The notes: generated by a model from the letters alone, not told the origin. Counted from the stretch's first letter, positions 36,658 to 47,170 are shown. The stretch is DNA of 64,000 bases from Caballeronia jiangsuensis (GCA_000648925.1 JFHF01000017.1:62001-126000), one strand, 5' to 3'. A program made the numbers and translations.

Positions 36658-37680
36658 TCACCGCACCACATCACCGATCCTCACCTCGACAACCCCGGCC
36701 CCCTCCAACGGCACGACCCCGCTCGACCCCGTCATATCGCCCGACGCCGGCCGCGCCTGTCCCGACGCCGACACGCGCGCATCGATACTGATACGCGAGA
36801 AATCGGACAGCCGACGCCCCGGCGTCATCGACATGGAATCGTCGAGACGCACGGTCGCGGGCAACTGATTCACGCTCAGGCGCTGCACCGCGAGCGGCAT
36901 GCGCGAACCATCGTCGGCGAGCGCGTAGACGAAAACGGTGTCGGTCGGCCTGACGCGCTTTTCGAGTTCTTCACTCAGACTCACACGTACATTCACCGAC
37001 GCTCCCTTCGCGGCAAGCGCGCGCGTTTCGTCAATATTCTTCCGGGCCTGTTGCGCAATCTCCGGCGCCAGATCCGGCACATTCATCAACCTCTCCCAGT
37101 ACCGGATCGCACTCGCGAAATCGCGCCGGTCGAATGCCGCCGACGCCGCCAGCGCCAGCGCTTTCGGCTGATTCGCGTCGATGGCGAGCGCGGATTCTAT
37201 GACCTTCGACGTCGCGCCGTCGAGATTGCCGTCGTTCGCGCTCGCGATGGCGTCGGCGTAATCGGCGCGCAGTTCCGCGTCGCGCGGATTCAGCGCGACG
37301 GCGCGGCGGTACGCCTCGGTCGCGTCGCCGGGACGATCGAGCACCATGTACGAGCGCGCGAGCATCGACCAGCCTCGCGCGTCGTTCGGATCGCGCTGCA
37401 ATCGTGCGGCCAGAAGACTGACCGCCGCTTCCATCGATGCCGGCGTGTCCGCATGTTCGCGCGTCGGTGCGCTCGCCGCCTCCTGGATCGCGAGCGCCGC
37501 AGGATCGCCGATGCGCATGTACAGCGTCAGCGCCGACGCCGGCACGAGCGCGATCAGCAAGCCCGCGAGCGCCGCGTGCGACGTCCCGCGCCCCGAAGCC
37601 TGCCCGTGCAGCAGCGGCGGCACCACGCACGCGAGCGCGCCCGTCAACATCGCGGCGACGATCAGCCAGAACGCCATCAT
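36658..37680 (-). CDS. ccmI: Cytochrome c biogenesis protein CcmI (CycH)
   Basis: A 340-residue apocytochrome chaperone. Two N-terminal transmembrane helices (residues 3-20 and 35-55) are followed by periplasmic TPR repeats (about 90-215, including GWSMLARSYMVLDRPGDATEAYRRAVALNP-like units) and a C-terminal beta domain. It holds apocytochrome c and delivers it to CcmF/CcmH. It is the last gene of the nap-ccm array. Its start overlaps the ccmH stop by 4 bases. Confidence 0.92.
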   Translation of the reverse strand: MMAFWLIVAAMLTGALACVVPPLLHGQASGRGTSHAALAGLLIALVPASALTLYMRIGDPAALAIQEAASAPTREHADTPASMEAAVSLLAARLQRDPNDARGWSMLARSYMVLDRPGDATEAYRRAVALNPRDAELRADYADAIASANDGNLDGATSKVIESALAIDANQPKALALAASAAFDRRDFASAIRYWERLMNVPDLAPEIAQQARKNIDETRALAAKGASVNVRVSLSEELEKRVRPTDTVFVYALADDGSRMPLAVQRLSVNQLPATVRLDDSMSMTPGRRLSDFSRISIDARVSASGQARPASGDMTGSSGVVPLEGAGVVEVRIGDVVR

Positions 37681-38069
37681 GGAGACAGACTCCTCTCGCG
37701 CCGGGCATTGCGCGCGCGTCGAACATGTCGCGCCATCGCGACCGCGCCCGCCGCCAGCACCGCGAACGGTCCGAACCACAGCGCCCATGTGACCGGCTTC
37801 ACCGGCGGCCGGTACAGGACGAAATCGCCATAGCGGCGCACCATGTAGGACTCGATCTGTTCGTCGCTCGCGCCGTGCTCCACCTGCTCGCGAATGCGCG
37901 CGCGAAGATCGGCGGCGAGACTCGCATTCGAATCGGCGAGACTCTGGTTCTGACACACGACGCAGCGAAAATGCTCGGCAAGACGGCGCGCGCGCTCATC
38001 GACGGGCGATTCCTGCGCATGAACGCACGCCACGAACGTGAGGAGCAGCAACGCGATCCGCCTAATCAC
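37677..38069 (-). CDS. ccmH: Cytochrome c maturation protein CcmH (CycL)
   Basis: A 130-residue thioredoxin-like thiol-disulfide protein. A signal peptide (1-18) is followed by the heme-lyase motif RCVVCQNQS with C36 and C39, and a C-terminal transmembrane helix near 95-112. It reduces or handles the CXXCH thiols of apocytochrome c in the periplasm. Short single-domain type; the TPR part is the separate CcmI. It overlaps ccmG by 8 bases. Confidence 0.94.
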   Translation of the reverse strand: MIRRIALLLLTFVACVHAQESPVDERARRLAEHFRCVVCQNQSLADSNASLAADLRARIREQVEHGASDEQIESYMVRRYGDFVLYRPPVKPVTWALWFGPFAVLAAGAVAMARHVRRARNARRERSLSP

Positions 38070-38601
38070 GAGCGTTCTCCTTCTGCAACTTGCCGACGAG
38101 CGGCAGGATCACGCGCTCCAGCGACGCGCGGGTAATCGGCCCGGCCTGCCGGTATCGCACGACGCCCGCCCGATCGATCACGAACGTTTCCGGCACGCCA
38201 TACACGCCATAGTCGATGCCCGTGCTGCCGTCGCGATCGACGAGCGTAGCGACATACGGATTGCCGGCCGTGTCCAGCCACTGCAACGCGGGCGCGCGCT
38301 CGTCCTTGTAGTTCAGGCCATATACCGGCACCGCGCCGCTCGCCGCGACGTTCATGAGGACGGGATGCTCGTCGCGGCATGCCTCGCACCACGACGCCCA
38401 CACGTTCAGAATCCACACCTGTCCGCGCAGCGCATCCGACGACATCTTCTGCCCGGACGTATCGAGGCGCGGCAGATCGAACGCGGGCGCGGGCTTGCCG
38501 ATCAGCGCCGACGGCAGCCGGCGCGGATCGTGTCTCAGGCCCGCCGCCAGCACCGCGACCAGGAAACCCAGCACGGCGAGCGGGATCAGGAAGCGTTTCA
38601 T
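38062..38601 (-). CDS. ccmG: Thiol:disulfide interchange protein DsbE/CcmG
   Basis: A 179-residue membrane-anchored thioredoxin. One N-terminal helix (residues 4-21) anchors it; the redox site is WASWCEAC with C72 and C75, and the cis-Pro is in GVPETF. The Glu/Ala between the cysteines fits the acidic CcmG group (WCxxC). It supplies reductant from CcdA/DsbD to CcmH and apocytochrome c. ATG at 38601 overlaps the ccmF stop (ATGA). Confidence 0.94.
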   Translation of the reverse strand: MKRFLIPLAVLGFLVAVLAAGLRHDPRRLPSALIGKPAPAFDLPRLDTSGQKMSSDALRGQVWILNVWASWCEACRDEHPVLMNVAASGAVPVYGLNYKDERAPALQWLDTAGNPYVATLVDRDGSTGIDYGVYGVPETFVIDRAGVVRYRQAGPITRASLERVILPLVGKLQKENARD

Positions 38602-40568
38602 CGTCCGGTCTCGCCGAGGGCTTGCGGCGTTTCGGCAGGCGTCGCCTCGGCGCGCCGGGATTGCGGCGCACGTTGCCGCATGTAACGCCGGTCCGCCGCC
38701 GCGAGCAGGCCGCCGAGCGCCATCAGAATGCACCCGCCCCAGATCCAGCGCACGAACGGCTTGATCTGGATGCGCACGGTCCACGCGTTGCCGCCCGCCG
38801 GCTGATCGAGCGCGACGTAGAGATCGCGCAGCACGCCTTGATCGATGGCCGCTTCGGTCGTCGGCGTGTTCGAGACGATGAACTCGCGCTTCTCCGGATG
38901 CAGCGTGGCGATGGCGCGGCCATCGCGCGTCACGCCGATGGTCGCGCGCGTCGCGCGGTAGTTCGGGCCGTCGCTCGCGCGGACATCGTCGAGACGGAAG
39001 CGATAGCCGCCGATATCGACGCTGTCGCCGGGCGCGAGCCGCGCATCGTGTTCGGTGGAAAAGCCCTTGACCATCGTCACGCCGACGATGAACACGCCGA
39101 CGCCCGCATGCGCGAGCCACATGCCGATGGTCGCGAGCCGCACGCGCCGCGCGCCGCCGGCGAATCGCTGGTACATGCCCGTCGCGATCGTCGCGAAAGT
39201 CCATGCGGCGAGCAGGAAGCCCAGGCTCACGAGCGGGCGCGACACGCCCGGCACAAACGCCGACACGACGCTCACGAGCGCCGCCCAGCGCAGGCGCACC
39301 GCGATCTCCGGCAGGCGGGCCGCCTTCCAGCGCGCGAGCGGCGCGACGCCCATCAGGAACACGGCGGGCGCCATCAGCGGGACGAACACGCTGTCGAAGT
39401 ACGGCGCGCCGACGGAAATCTTGTCGAGGCCGAGCGCGTCGAGGATCATCGGATAGAGCGTGCCGAGCATCACCGAAGCGGCGGCCGCGAGCATCAGCAG
39501 ATTGTTCGACAACAACAGCGCTTCGCGCGACACCGGCTCGAATCCCGCTGTCGACGATGCAGCGCGCGGCGCGCGCCAGGCGAAGAGTGCGAGCCCTCCG
39601 CCCGAAAAAATCGCGAGCAGCACGAGGATGAAGACGCCGCGCGCCGGATCGGACGCGAATCCGTGCACCGATGTCACGACGCCCGAGCGCACGAGAAAGG
39701 TGCCGAGCAGCGACAGCGAGAACGCGCAGATCGCGAGCAGCGCGCTCCACGCGCGGAATGCGCCGCGCTTCGCGGTGGCGGCGAGCGAATGAACCAGCGC
39801 GGTGCCGACGAGCCACGGCATGAACGACGCGTTCTCGACCGGGTCCCAGAACCACCATCCGCCCCAGCCGAGTTCGTAGTACGCCCAGCCGCTGCCGAGC
39901 ATGATGCCGAGCGTGAGAAACATCCATGCGGCGAGCGTCCAGGCACGCGATGCGCGCGCCCACGCGGCATCGAGCCTGCCGTCGAGGAGCGCCGCGATCG
40001 CGAACGCGAAAGCCACCGAGAAGCCGACATAGCCCATGTACAGCAACGGCGGATGAATCACCATGCCCGGGTCCTGCAGCAGCGGATTGAGATCGCGGCC
40101 GTTCATCGCGGGCGGCATGATGCGTGTGAACGGATTCGACGTCAGCAGCATGAACAGCAGAAAGCCCGCATCGATCCAGCTCATCACGCCGAGCACGCGG
40201 GCGGCGAACGGCCGCGGCAGCCGGCGGCCGAAAGCGGCGACGGCGATCATCCACAGCGCGAGCAGAAGCACCCAGAGCAGCAGCGAGCCCTCGTGGCCGC
40301 CCCAGACGGCGGTGAAGCGATAGATCGCCGGAAGCGCCGAATTGGAATTTTCGATGACGTAGATCACCGAGAAATCGTCGTGCAGAAATGACGCCGCGAG
40401 ACAGGCGAACGCGATCGCGACGAAGCCGAACTGCCCGCACGCGGCGGGCGCGGCGACGCGCATCCATCGCTCTATGCCGAATCGTGCGCCGAGCATCGGC
40501 ACGATGCCCGCGACGAGCGCGAGCAGCATCGCCAGAATCAGCGCGAAGTGACCGAGCTCGGGAATCAT
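38598..40568 (-). CDS. ccmF: Heme lyase CcmF
   Basis: A 656-residue integral membrane protein with about 15 helices. The tryptophan-rich WWD signature WGGWWFWDPVEN is at 235-246, with flanking histidines in GGHEGS and WLVGTALVHS that handle heme. It ligates heme b from holo-CcmE to apocytochrome c. ATG at 40568 overlaps the ccmE stop. Frames that extend further upstream or read through into ccmG in another frame are shadows. Confidence 0.96.
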   Translation of the reverse strand: MIPELGHFALILAMLLALVAGIVPMLGARFGIERWMRVAAPAACGQFGFVAIAFACLAASFLHDDFSVIYVIENSNSALPAIYRFTAVWGGHEGSLLLWVLLLALWMIAVAAFGRRLPRPFAARVLGVMSWIDAGFLLFMLLTSNPFTRIMPPAMNGRDLNPLLQDPGMVIHPPLLYMGYVGFSVAFAFAIAALLDGRLDAAWARASRAWTLAAWMFLTLGIMLGSGWAYYELGWGGWWFWDPVENASFMPWLVGTALVHSLAATAKRGAFRAWSALLAICAFSLSLLGTFLVRSGVVTSVHGFASDPARGVFILVLLAIFSGGGLALFAWRAPRAASSTAGFEPVSREALLLSNNLLMLAAAASVMLGTLYPMILDALGLDKISVGAPYFDSVFVPLMAPAVFLMGVAPLARWKAARLPEIAVRLRWAALVSVVSAFVPGVSRPLVSLGFLLAAWTFATIATGMYQRFAGGARRVRLATIGMWLAHAGVGVFIVGVTMVKGFSTEHDARLAPGDSVDIGGYRFRLDDVRASDGPNYRATRATIGVTRDGRAIATLHPEKREFIVSNTPTTEAAIDQGVLRDLYVALDQPAGGNAWTVRIQIKPFVRWIWGGCILMALGGLLAAADRRYMRQRAPQSRRAEATPAETPQALGETGR

Positions 40569-41020
40569 CGGCGCGCGCCCGGGTTCGTGTCCGCTGCCGC
40601 ACGCACTTCGCGCAGCGCGCGTTCCAGTTGCGGCGGCGTGTACTTCTCGTCGTGCTTCGCGAGGACTTCGTCGGCGTGAAAGCGGCCATCGGCGCCGAGC
40701 GTGCCTTGCGCGACGACGCCGCTGCCTTCGCGGAAGAGATCGGGCAGCGCGCCCGCGTACGTGACCTCCACCGATGCGCGCGCATCCGTGACGACGAAGC
40801 GCACGGCACGTCCATCGCGATCGCGCACGAGCGAGCCGCGTTCGACGAGTCCGCCGAGCCGGAAGCGCTGTGTGCGCGCCGCTTCGTGCGAGGCGATCTG
40901 GCTCGGGCTCACGAAGAACATGACGTTGGCGCGAAACGCATCGAGCACGAACGCGCACGCGAGCGCGACGCTCGCGACGCCGAGCGCGATGAACGCGAAG
41001 CGGCGATGCCGTGTTCTCAT
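40565..41020 (-). CDS. ccmE: Heme chaperone CcmE
   Basis: A 151-residue periplasmic heme chaperone. One N-terminal anchor helix (8-26) is followed by an OB-fold; the covalent heme site is His123 in AKHDEKYTPP, with Tyr127 as axial ligand (HxxxY, not the HxxxC variant). It carries heme from CcmC to CcmF. Start ATG at 41020 overlaps the ccmD stop by 4 bases. Confidence 0.95.
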   Translation of the reverse strand: MRTRHRRFAFIALGVASVALACAFVLDAFRANVMFFVSPSQIASHEAARTQRFRLGGLVERGSLVRDRDGRAVRFVVTDARASVEVTYAGALPDLFREGSGVVAQGTLGADGRFHADEVLAKHDEKYTPPQLERALREVRAAADTNPGARR

Positions 41021-41157
41021 CGGCGCAACTCCGGTTCGCGCAGCGCGCGGAACACGAGCCAGGCTTCCGCGCCCATCAGCAGAAAAGTGATCGCGAGCGC
41101 GGCGCAGAGAATCGGATTCGCGGCGAGCATCGCGATGACGGACTCGAACGTGCTCAT
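41017..41157 (-). CDS. ccmD: Cytochrome c maturation protein CcmD
   Basis: A 46-residue protein, too short for usual ORF cut-offs. It begins MSTFESVIAML and has one transmembrane helix (about 13-36), then a charged tail ending ELRR. CcmD couples the CcmABC transporter with CcmE release. It is identified by size, helix and position between ccmC and ccmE, with 4-base overlaps on both sides (41154-41157 and 41017-41020). Confidence 0.85.
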   Translation of the reverse strand: MSTFESVIAMLAANPILCAALAITFLLMGAEAWLVFRALREPELRR

Positions 41158-41897
41158 GCGGCGTGCTCCTCGATTCGCGACGGACGTTCATCGCCTGCCG
41201 GCACGCGATCCGCCGCGCGCATGACGACGCGCACGCGCGCGAGCGATATCGCGATCGCGTACGACCAGAATCCGGCGCTCATCACGACGATGCCCCATGC
41301 CATCGACGCGCTCATCGACACGCCGCTGCCGAAGCCGAGCGATGGCCCCTGATGCAGCGTGTACCACCACTGCACGGAAAAATAGATGATCGGGATATTC
41401 ACGACGCCGATCAGCGCGAGCACCGAGCACGCGCGATCCGCGCGGCGCGCGCCGTCGATCGCGGCATGCAGCGCGAGAAAGCCCACGTACAGGAAGAACA
41501 GGATCAGCTCGGACGTGAGCCGCGCGTCCCAGACCCACCACGTGCCCCACGTCGGCTTGCCCCACAGCGCGCCGGAGATCAGCGCGATCGCGGTGAAGAG
41601 GGCGCCGGTCGGGGCGAGCGCGCGCGCCATCATCGCGGAGAGGCGCGTGTTCATCGCGAGATGCAGCGCGCTGTACGCGGCCATCACGAGATAAATGAAC
41701 ATCGACATCCACGCGGCGGGAACGTGCACGAACATGATGCGGTAGATGTCGCGTTGCAGCGCATCGGCGGGCGCGATGGCGAGGCCGATGACGAGCCCCG
41801 TCGCGATCAACACAATGGACGCGATGCCGAACCACGGCGCCGCGCGCGCGGCGAAGCGTTCGAAGTTGCGCGGAGACGCATAGCGGAACCAGTTCAT
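41154..41897 (-). CDS. ccmC: Heme transporter / attachment protein CcmC
   Basis: A 247-residue membrane protein with six helices. The WWD motif WGTWWVWD is at 117-124, with the flanking heme histidine in MFVHVPAAW (near 58). It attaches heme to CcmE. The ATG at 41897 is used; the longer upstream frame runs into ccmB. Confidence 0.95.
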   Translation of the reverse strand: MNWFRYASPRNFERFAARAAPWFGIASIVLIATGLVIGLAIAPADALQRDIYRIMFVHVPAAWMSMFIYLVMAAYSALHLAMNTRLSAMMARALAPTGALFTAIALISGALWGKPTWGTWWVWDARLTSELILFFLYVGFLALHAAIDGARRADRACSVLALIGVVNIPIIYFSVQWWYTLHQGPSLGFGSGVSMSASMAWGIVVMSAGFWSYAIAISLARVRVVMRAADRVPAGDERPSRIEEHAA

Positions 41898-41901
41898 GGC
41901 G

Positions 41902-42570
41902 CTATTCCATCGATATGCGCAGCGCCGCGGCGCTTGCCCACGGACATAGCCACAGCGCAAGACAGAGTGCCGCCGCGAGCAGCGAGAAATTCGCGTTCGA
42001 CCACGCGATGCTCGCCGCCGGATCGGCCACGCCGACGCCGAACACGAGCACCGGCACGTAAAGCGGCAGGATCAACAGAGCGAGCACGACGCTGCCGCCG
42101 CGCACGCCGAGCGTGAGCGCCGCGCCCATCGAACCGATCAGCGACAGCAGCGGCGTGCCGATCAGGAGCGAGGCCATCAGCATGAGAATCGTGCGCGCAT
42201 CGAGCCCGTATTCGAGCGCGACGACCGGCGCAAGCACGACGAGCGCGAGACCCGTCGTGAGCCAGTGCGCGGCGATCTTGCCGAACACGATGCCCGCGAG
42301 CGGCTGAGGCGAAAGCAGCATTTGTTCGAGCGCACCGCTCGCGAAATCGTTGCTGAAGAGCTGGCCCGCCGAAAGCAATGCCGCGAACAATGCCGTGACC
42401 CACAGCACGCCCGGCGCGATCGCGTGCAGGAGCTTCGGATCGGGACCGATGCCGAGCGGAAAGAGGCTCGACGCCAATACGAAGAACAGCAGCACCGACA
42501 GCGTCAGCGTGCGCGAGCGCCAGTTCAGGCGCAGTTCGCGGCGAATCACCTGAAGCGTCAGCCCGATCAT
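41902..42570 (-). CDS. ccmB: Heme exporter membrane protein CcmB
   Basis: A 222-residue permease with six hydrophobic helices, partner of the ATPase CcmA. The FFVLASSLFPLGIGPDP and SGALEQMLLSPQP segments are family hallmarks. With CcmA, CcmC and CcmD it releases holo-CcmE. The ATG at 42570 overlaps the ccmA stop by 4 bases, and ccmC follows after 4 bases. Confidence 0.95.
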   Translation of the reverse strand: MIGLTLQVIRRELRLNWRSRTLTLSVLLFFVLASSLFPLGIGPDPKLLHAIAPGVLWVTALFAALLSAGQLFSNDFASGALEQMLLSPQPLAGIVFGKIAAHWLTTGLALVVLAPVVALEYGLDARTILMLMASLLIGTPLLSLIGSMGAALTLGVRGGSVVLALLILPLYVPVLVFGVGVADPAASIAWSNANFSLLAAALCLALWLCPWASAAALRISME

Positions 42571-43190
42571 GCCGCGCCTCGCGCGAGATGCAGATGCCGT
42601 GCGCGCGCGGCATCGACGGGCAACGGGCGATGCGTCGTCGCGACGAGCGTGCCGCCTTCCCGCAGATGATCGTCGATGCACGCGGCGAACCAGAGCGCGC
42701 CGCTGTCGTCGATGGCGTCGGTGGGTTCGTCGAGCAGCCAGAGCGGTTTGCCGGACAGCACGAGGCGCGCGAGCGCGACGCGCCTTCGTTGCCCTTGCGA
42801 GAGACGGTTGAGACGCGTGTGCATGAGCGGCAGCACGGCGGCGCGGTCGAGCACGTCGCGTTCGTTCCGGTGGGCCGCGCTCGCGCCGAGCAACGCGGCG
42901 AAACGCAGATTCTCCGCGACCGTCAGTTCTCCGTTGAAGCCGTCGGCATGGCCGAGCCAGGCCAAGTCGCGGCGAAAGCGCGAAGGATCGTCGCGCACGT
43001 CGATGCCGCGCCACGACACGCGTCCTGCCGCGAGCGGCAGCAGACCCGCGAGCGCGGCGATCAGCGAGCTCTTGCCGCTTCCGTTCGCACCGTGGATGAC
43101 GAGCGCCGCGCCGCTATCGACACACAAATCCGCGCCGGCCACGATGGTGCGGCTGCCGCGTATCACGTCGAGTTGCCGGGCGCTGAGCAT
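42567..43190 (-). CDS. ccmA: ABC transporter ATP-binding protein CcmA
   Basis: A 207-residue ABC ATPase: Walker A GANGSGKS (34-41), signature LSQGQ (130-134), Walker B LWLLDEP (150-156). It drives release of heme-loaded CcmE from CcmC. It starts 40 bases after the napC stop with a weak ribosome site, joining the nap and ccm parts of the array. Confidence 0.96.
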   Translation of the reverse strand: MLSARQLDVIRGSRTIVAGADLCVDSGAALVIHGANGSGKSSLIAALAGLLPLAAGRVSWRGIDVRDDPSRFRRDLAWLGHADGFNGELTVAENLRFAALLGASAAHRNERDVLDRAAVLPLMHTRLNRLSQGQRRRVALARLVLSGKPLWLLDEPTDAIDDSGALWFAACIDDHLREGGTLVATTHRPLPVDAARARHLHLARGAA

Positions 43191-43230
43191 CGATGTTTCC
43201 TCTCTCCTCGAAGGCGTGGCCGAGCGTCGC

Positions 43231-43836
43231 TTACTTCTTCTTTCTGTCCTCGATCTCCTGAGCCTTCACCATGTTCGGCAATTCATGCGCGATGCCCTTG
43301 TGGCAATCGATGCACGTCTTCTCGCCCGTCTCCAGGAAGCGCTGATGCGCCTCCTGCGCACGCGGACTCTGGCGCGTGAAGTCCATGTACTGGAACGAGT
43401 GGCAATTGCGGCATTCGAGCGAATCGTTGGCCTTGAAGCGCGTCCATTCGTGCTCGGCGAGTTCGAGCCGCTTGTCGAGAAACTTCTCGCGCGTGTTCAC
43501 CGTGCCGAATACCTTGGCCCACACTTCCTTCGACGCCTGCATCTTGCGCGCGATCTTGTCGGTCCAGTTGTGCGGCACATGGCAGTCCGAGCACTTGGCA
43601 TGCACGCCGGTGCGATTGCTGAAGTGGATCGTGTTCTTGAGCTCCGCATAGGTGTTGTCGCGCATCTCGTGACAGCTGGTGCAGAAGACTTCGGTGTTGG
43701 TGAGTTCCATCGCGGTATTGAAGGCGCCCCAGAAGATCACGCCCGCGACGAAGCCGCCCAAGGTCAGAAAACCGAGGCTGTAATACAGGCTCGGCCTTCG
43801 GATGGTGATCCAGTAGCGCTTGATCAGTGCCCACAT
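43231..43836 (-). CDS. napC: Tetraheme cytochrome c NapC
   Basis: A 201-residue membrane-anchored quinol dehydrogenase of the NapC/NirT family. One N-terminal helix (about 18-40) precedes four CXXCH sites: 52-56 (CTSCH), 82-86 (CSDCH), 142-146 (CRNCH) and 175-179 (CIDCH). It passes electrons from ubiquinol to NapB/NapA in the periplasm. The Lys-rich tail is cytochrome-like. 9 bases after napB. Confidence 0.96.
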   Translation of the reverse strand: MWALIKRYWITIRRPSLYYSLGFLTLGGFVAGVIFWGAFNTAMELTNTEVFCTSCHEMRDNTYAELKNTIHFSNRTGVHAKCSDCHVPHNWTDKIARKMQASKEVWAKVFGTVNTREKFLDKRLELAEHEWTRFKANDSLECRNCHSFQYMDFTRQSPRAQEAHQRFLETGEKTCIDCHKGIAHELPNMVKAQEIEDRKKK

Positions 43837-43845
43837 GGCGATCGC

Positions 43846-44331
43846 TCATCGTTTCTGGTTCTTGGATGCCGGCTGCCGCTTGATGTCTTCGACAGCGACG
43901 AACGTATTGCCGACGAGCGGCTTCGTATCCGCCTGCGGAACGTGGCACTGCGTGCAGAAATAGCGGCGCGGCGATAGATGCCCGGACACCATGCCTTCGC
44001 GGTCCATGTAATGCGATACCGCGACGGGCACGGCGCCGCTCTCTTCGACACGGCTGCGTGCATGACACGCGAGACAGCGGTTCGCGTTCTTGTCGAGCTG
44101 ATAGTTGTCGATCTTGTGCGGGATCGTCGGCGGTTGCTGCGCGTAGTTGAGGCCGCGTATCACGTCCTTGTTTTCGGTGGGCGCGAGGAGCGGCGCACGG
44201 GTCTCTTCGCCGATCGGCGTCGTGCCCCGCAGCGAGTCGTGGAACGGCAGATTGGGGATGGTGGGCTGCGCGATCGCGATCGCGGCGAGCGCGAGCAGCG
44301 ATGCGATGACGAGAGCGATCAGCGTGCGCAT
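43846..44331 (-). CDS. napB: Diheme cytochrome c NapB
   Basis: A 161-residue periplasmic subunit of nitrate reductase. The signal peptide ends near AIAQP (residue 22), with heme sites CLACH (86-90) and CTQCH (126-130) and axial histidines in IPHKID and SHYMD. It transfers electrons from NapC to NapA. ATG at 44331, 11 bases after napA. Confidence 0.95.
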   Translation of the reverse strand: MRTLIALVIASLLALAAIAIAQPTIPNLPFHDSLRGTTPIGEETRAPLLAPTENKDVIRGLNYAQQPPTIPHKIDNYQLDKNANRCLACHARSRVEESGAVPVAVSHYMDREGMVSGHLSPRRYFCTQCHVPQADTKPLVGNTFVAVEDIKRQPASKNQKR

Positions 44332-44342
44332 GACATGTGCTC

Positions 44343-46826
44343 CTAGACCCGCACGATCCTGACCGCGCACTTCTTGTAATCGGTCTGGAACGAGATCGGA
44401 TCGGTGGCGTCGAGCGTCACCTTGTTGATGAGCTGGCTCGCATCGAACCACGGCACGAACACGAGCCCGCGCGGCGGCTTGTCGCGGCCGCGCGTCTCCA
44501 CGCGCGTGCGCATCTCGCCGCGCCGCGATATCACGCGCACTTCCACGCCGCGCCGGATGCCGAGCGCCTTCGCGTCATCGGGATGCATGAAGCACACGGC
44601 GTTCGGAAATGCGCGATAGAGCTCGGGCACGCGGCGCGTCATCGACCCGGAATGCCAGTGTTCGAGCACGCGGCCGGTCGCGAGCCAGAACGGATATTCC
44701 TTGTCCGGCGATTCGGGCGGCGGCTCGTAGGGCAGCGCGTAGATCACGGCGCGGCCATCCGGATTGCCGTAGAACTGCCAGTCGGCGCCGGCCTTCACGT
44801 AGGGATCGGAGCCTTCCTTGTAGCGCCAGAGCGTCTCCTTGCCGTTGACGACCGGCCAGCGGATGCCGCGCGCCTGGTGATACATGTCGAACGGCGCGAG
44901 ATCGTGACCGTGACCGCGCCCGAAACTCGCGTACTCCTCGAACAGACCCTTCTGCACGTAGAAGCCGAATGCCGCGGCTTCGTTGTTGCGATACTTCGCG
45001 TCCACTTGCGATGCGGGAAACTTGTCGACCTGGCCGTTCCGATAAAGAATGTCGTAGAGCGTCTTGCCCTTGTATTCCGGCTTCTTCGCAATCAGTTCGG
45101 CGGGCCAGACCTCCTCGACCTTGAAGCGCTTCGAGAACTCGACGATCTGCCAGAGATCCGAACGCGCGCCGGCGGGCGCCTGCACCAGTTGATGCCAGAA
45201 CTGCGTGCGCCGCTCCGCGTTGCCGTACGCGCCTTCTTTCTCGACCCACATCGCGGACGGCAGGATCAGGTCGGCGGCGACGGCCGTGACCGTCGGATAG
45301 ACATCCGACACGACGACGAAATTCGATTCCTTGCGATACCCCGGCAACGCCTCGTTGTTGATGTTCGCGGCGGCCTGCATGTTGTTGTTGACCATCACCC
45401 AGTAGGCGTTGAGCTTGCCGTCGCGCAGCATGCGGTTTTGCAGGACGGCGTGAAAGCCCGGCTTGTCGGGAATCGTTCCCTCGGGCAGCTTCCAGATGTG
45501 CTCCGCTTCCTCGCGATGCTTCGGGTTGGTCACGACCATGTCGGCGGGCAGCCGATGCGAGAACGTGCCGACTTCGCGCGCCGTGCCGCATGCCGAAGGC
45601 TGTCCCGTCAGCGAGAACGGACTGTTGCCGGGCGTGGAGATCTTGCCCGTCAGCAGATGCAGGTTGTAGACCATGTTGTTGGCCCACGTGCCGCGCGTAT
45701 GCTGATTGAAGCCCATCGTCCAGAAGGACACGACCTTGGTCTTCGGATCGGCGTACAGCTTCGCGAGCTGATCGAGCTTGTTCTTCGGCACGCCCGAGAG
45801 CTTCGTCACATAGGCTGCGTCGTAGCGCGAGACGAACTGCGCGAATTCGTCGAAGCTGATCGGCTGCGAGCCGTTCGGATCGCCGGCGTTCTTCGCCGCC
45901 TTTTGCAGCGGATTGTCCGGACGCAGCCCGTAGCCGATATCCGTGTTGCCCTTCCTGAAATTCGTGTGCTTGTCGACGAACGCCCGGTTCACCTTGCCGT
46001 TCTTGATGATGTAGTTCGCGATGTAATTCATGATCGCGAGATCGGACTGCGGCGTGAAGATGATCGTCTCGTCGGCGAGATCGAACGAACGATGCTCGAA
46101 CGTCGAGAGAACGACGACGCGCACGTTCTGATTCGACAGCCGCCGCGCCGTCACGCGCGTCCACAGCACCGGATGCATCTCCGCCATGTTGGAGCCCCAC
46201 AGCACGAAGGCATCGGTTGCTTCGATGTCGTCGTAGCAGCCCATCGGCTCGTCCATGCCGAAGGTGCGCATGAAGCCCGTCACGGCCGAGGCCATGCAGT
46301 GCCGCGCGTTGGGATCGAGGTTGTTGCTGCGAAAGCCCGCTTTCATCAGCTTGACGGCCGCGTAGCCTTCCCACACGGTCCATTGCCCGGAGCCGAACAT
46401 GCCGACGGCGGTCGGGCCTTTTTCCTTCAGCACGCGCTTGAACTGGTCGGCCATCGTATCGAACGCGACGTCCCACGAGACGGGCTGGAACTCGCCGCTC
46501 TTGTCGAACTTGCCGTTCTTCATGCGCATGAGCGGCGTGGTCAGGCGATCCTGGCCGTACATGATCTTCGAGAGGAAGTAGCCCTTCACACAGTTGAGCC
46601 CGCGATTGACTTCGGCTTGCGGGTCCGCCTGCGTCGCGACCACCTGATTGCCCTTCACGCCGACGAGCACGCCGCATCCCGTGCCGCAGAAGCGGCAGGG
46701 CGCCTTGGACCACGCGATGTCGTCGCTCTGTGCGACGGCCTCCATGCCGGGCAGCGTGATGCCCGCGGACGCGGCGGCCGTGGTGGCGGCGGTCTGCTTA
46801 ATGAACGCGCGACGAGTCAGTTTCAT
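44343..46826 (-). CDS. napA: Periplasmic nitrate reductase catalytic subunit
   Basis: An 827-residue bis-MGD molybdoenzyme that reduces nitrate to nitrite. A Tat leader (TRRAFIK, residues 4-10) is followed by the [4Fe-4S] ligands C44-x2-C47-x3-C51 and C79, and the molybdenum-coordinating Cys177 in ARHCMAS. Length is typical for NapA. With NapB, NapC, NapD and NapE it forms a quinol-linked, non-proton-pumping pathway, used for redox balancing or the first step of denitrification. Start overlaps napD by 29 bases. Confidence 0.97.
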   Translation of the reverse strand: MKLTRRAFIKQTAATTAAASAGITLPGMEAVAQSDDIAWSKAPCRFCGTGCGVLVGVKGNQVVATQADPQAEVNRGLNCVKGYFLSKIMYGQDRLTTPLMRMKNGKFDKSGEFQPVSWDVAFDTMADQFKRVLKEKGPTAVGMFGSGQWTVWEGYAAVKLMKAGFRSNNLDPNARHCMASAVTGFMRTFGMDEPMGCYDDIEATDAFVLWGSNMAEMHPVLWTRVTARRLSNQNVRVVVLSTFEHRSFDLADETIIFTPQSDLAIMNYIANYIIKNGKVNRAFVDKHTNFRKGNTDIGYGLRPDNPLQKAAKNAGDPNGSQPISFDEFAQFVSRYDAAYVTKLSGVPKNKLDQLAKLYADPKTKVVSFWTMGFNQHTRGTWANNMVYNLHLLTGKISTPGNSPFSLTGQPSACGTAREVGTFSHRLPADMVVTNPKHREEAEHIWKLPEGTIPDKPGFHAVLQNRMLRDGKLNAYWVMVNNNMQAAANINNEALPGYRKESNFVVVSDVYPTVTAVAADLILPSAMWVEKEGAYGNAERRTQFWHQLVQAPAGARSDLWQIVEFSKRFKVEEVWPAELIAKKPEYKGKTLYDILYRNGQVDKFPASQVDAKYRNNEAAAFGFYVQKGLFEEYASFGRGHGHDLAPFDMYHQARGIRWPVVNGKETLWRYKEGSDPYVKAGADWQFYGNPDGRAVIYALPYEPPPESPDKEYPFWLATGRVLEHWHSGSMTRRVPELYRAFPNAVCFMHPDDAKALGIRRGVEVRVISRRGEMRTRVETRGRDKPPRGLVFVPWFDASQLINKVTLDATDPISFQTDYKKCAVRIVRV

Positions 46827-47145
46827 CGGGGATTTCCTCGTTCAGCGAATCGGCGTGTTCGTGATGCTGATAGACGAGCGCGATGCTCACGACATCGGGT
46901 ATCGACTGCGCCGCGTGCAATTGATCGGCGACATGGGATGAGCGGTCCGCCTCGAGCGTGAGCACGATCCTGCCTTCGGCGCTCGAACCGTGGACCTGTG
47001 CGCCGGGCAATGCGGCGAGCGCCTGCGTGACGCGTGCCAGGGCTTCTATCCGCGCGTATACAACGACTCCGGCAATGTGATATTCGCAAGACTGGTCCGT
47101 CTTATCGTCGAAACGATGACTGCTGTCGACGAGCTTGAGCTTCAT
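46798..47145 (-). CDS. napD: NapA Tat-leader chaperone NapD
   Basis: A 115-residue cytoplasmic chaperone that binds the NapA twin-arginine leader before export. The family core begins [14 protein letters not shown] (about 21-34). The protein is longer than most NapD by about 20 residues at each end. ATG at 47145 follows a stop codon directly and has no visible ribosome site, so translation may be coupled to napE. Confidence 0.88.
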   Translation of the reverse strand: MKLKLVDSSHRFDDKTDQSCEYHIAGVVVYARIEALARVTQALAALPGAQVHGSSAEGRIVLTLEADRSSHVADQLHAAQSIPDVVSIALVYQHHEHADSLNEEIPDETDSSRVH

Positions 47146-47170
47146 TTAATTGAAATAATCGCGACGCTCG

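Noticed and set aside
44337..46961. 874-residue plus-strand open frame
   Set aside because: Antisense of napA; composition is His/Arg-rich and it has no ribosome site.
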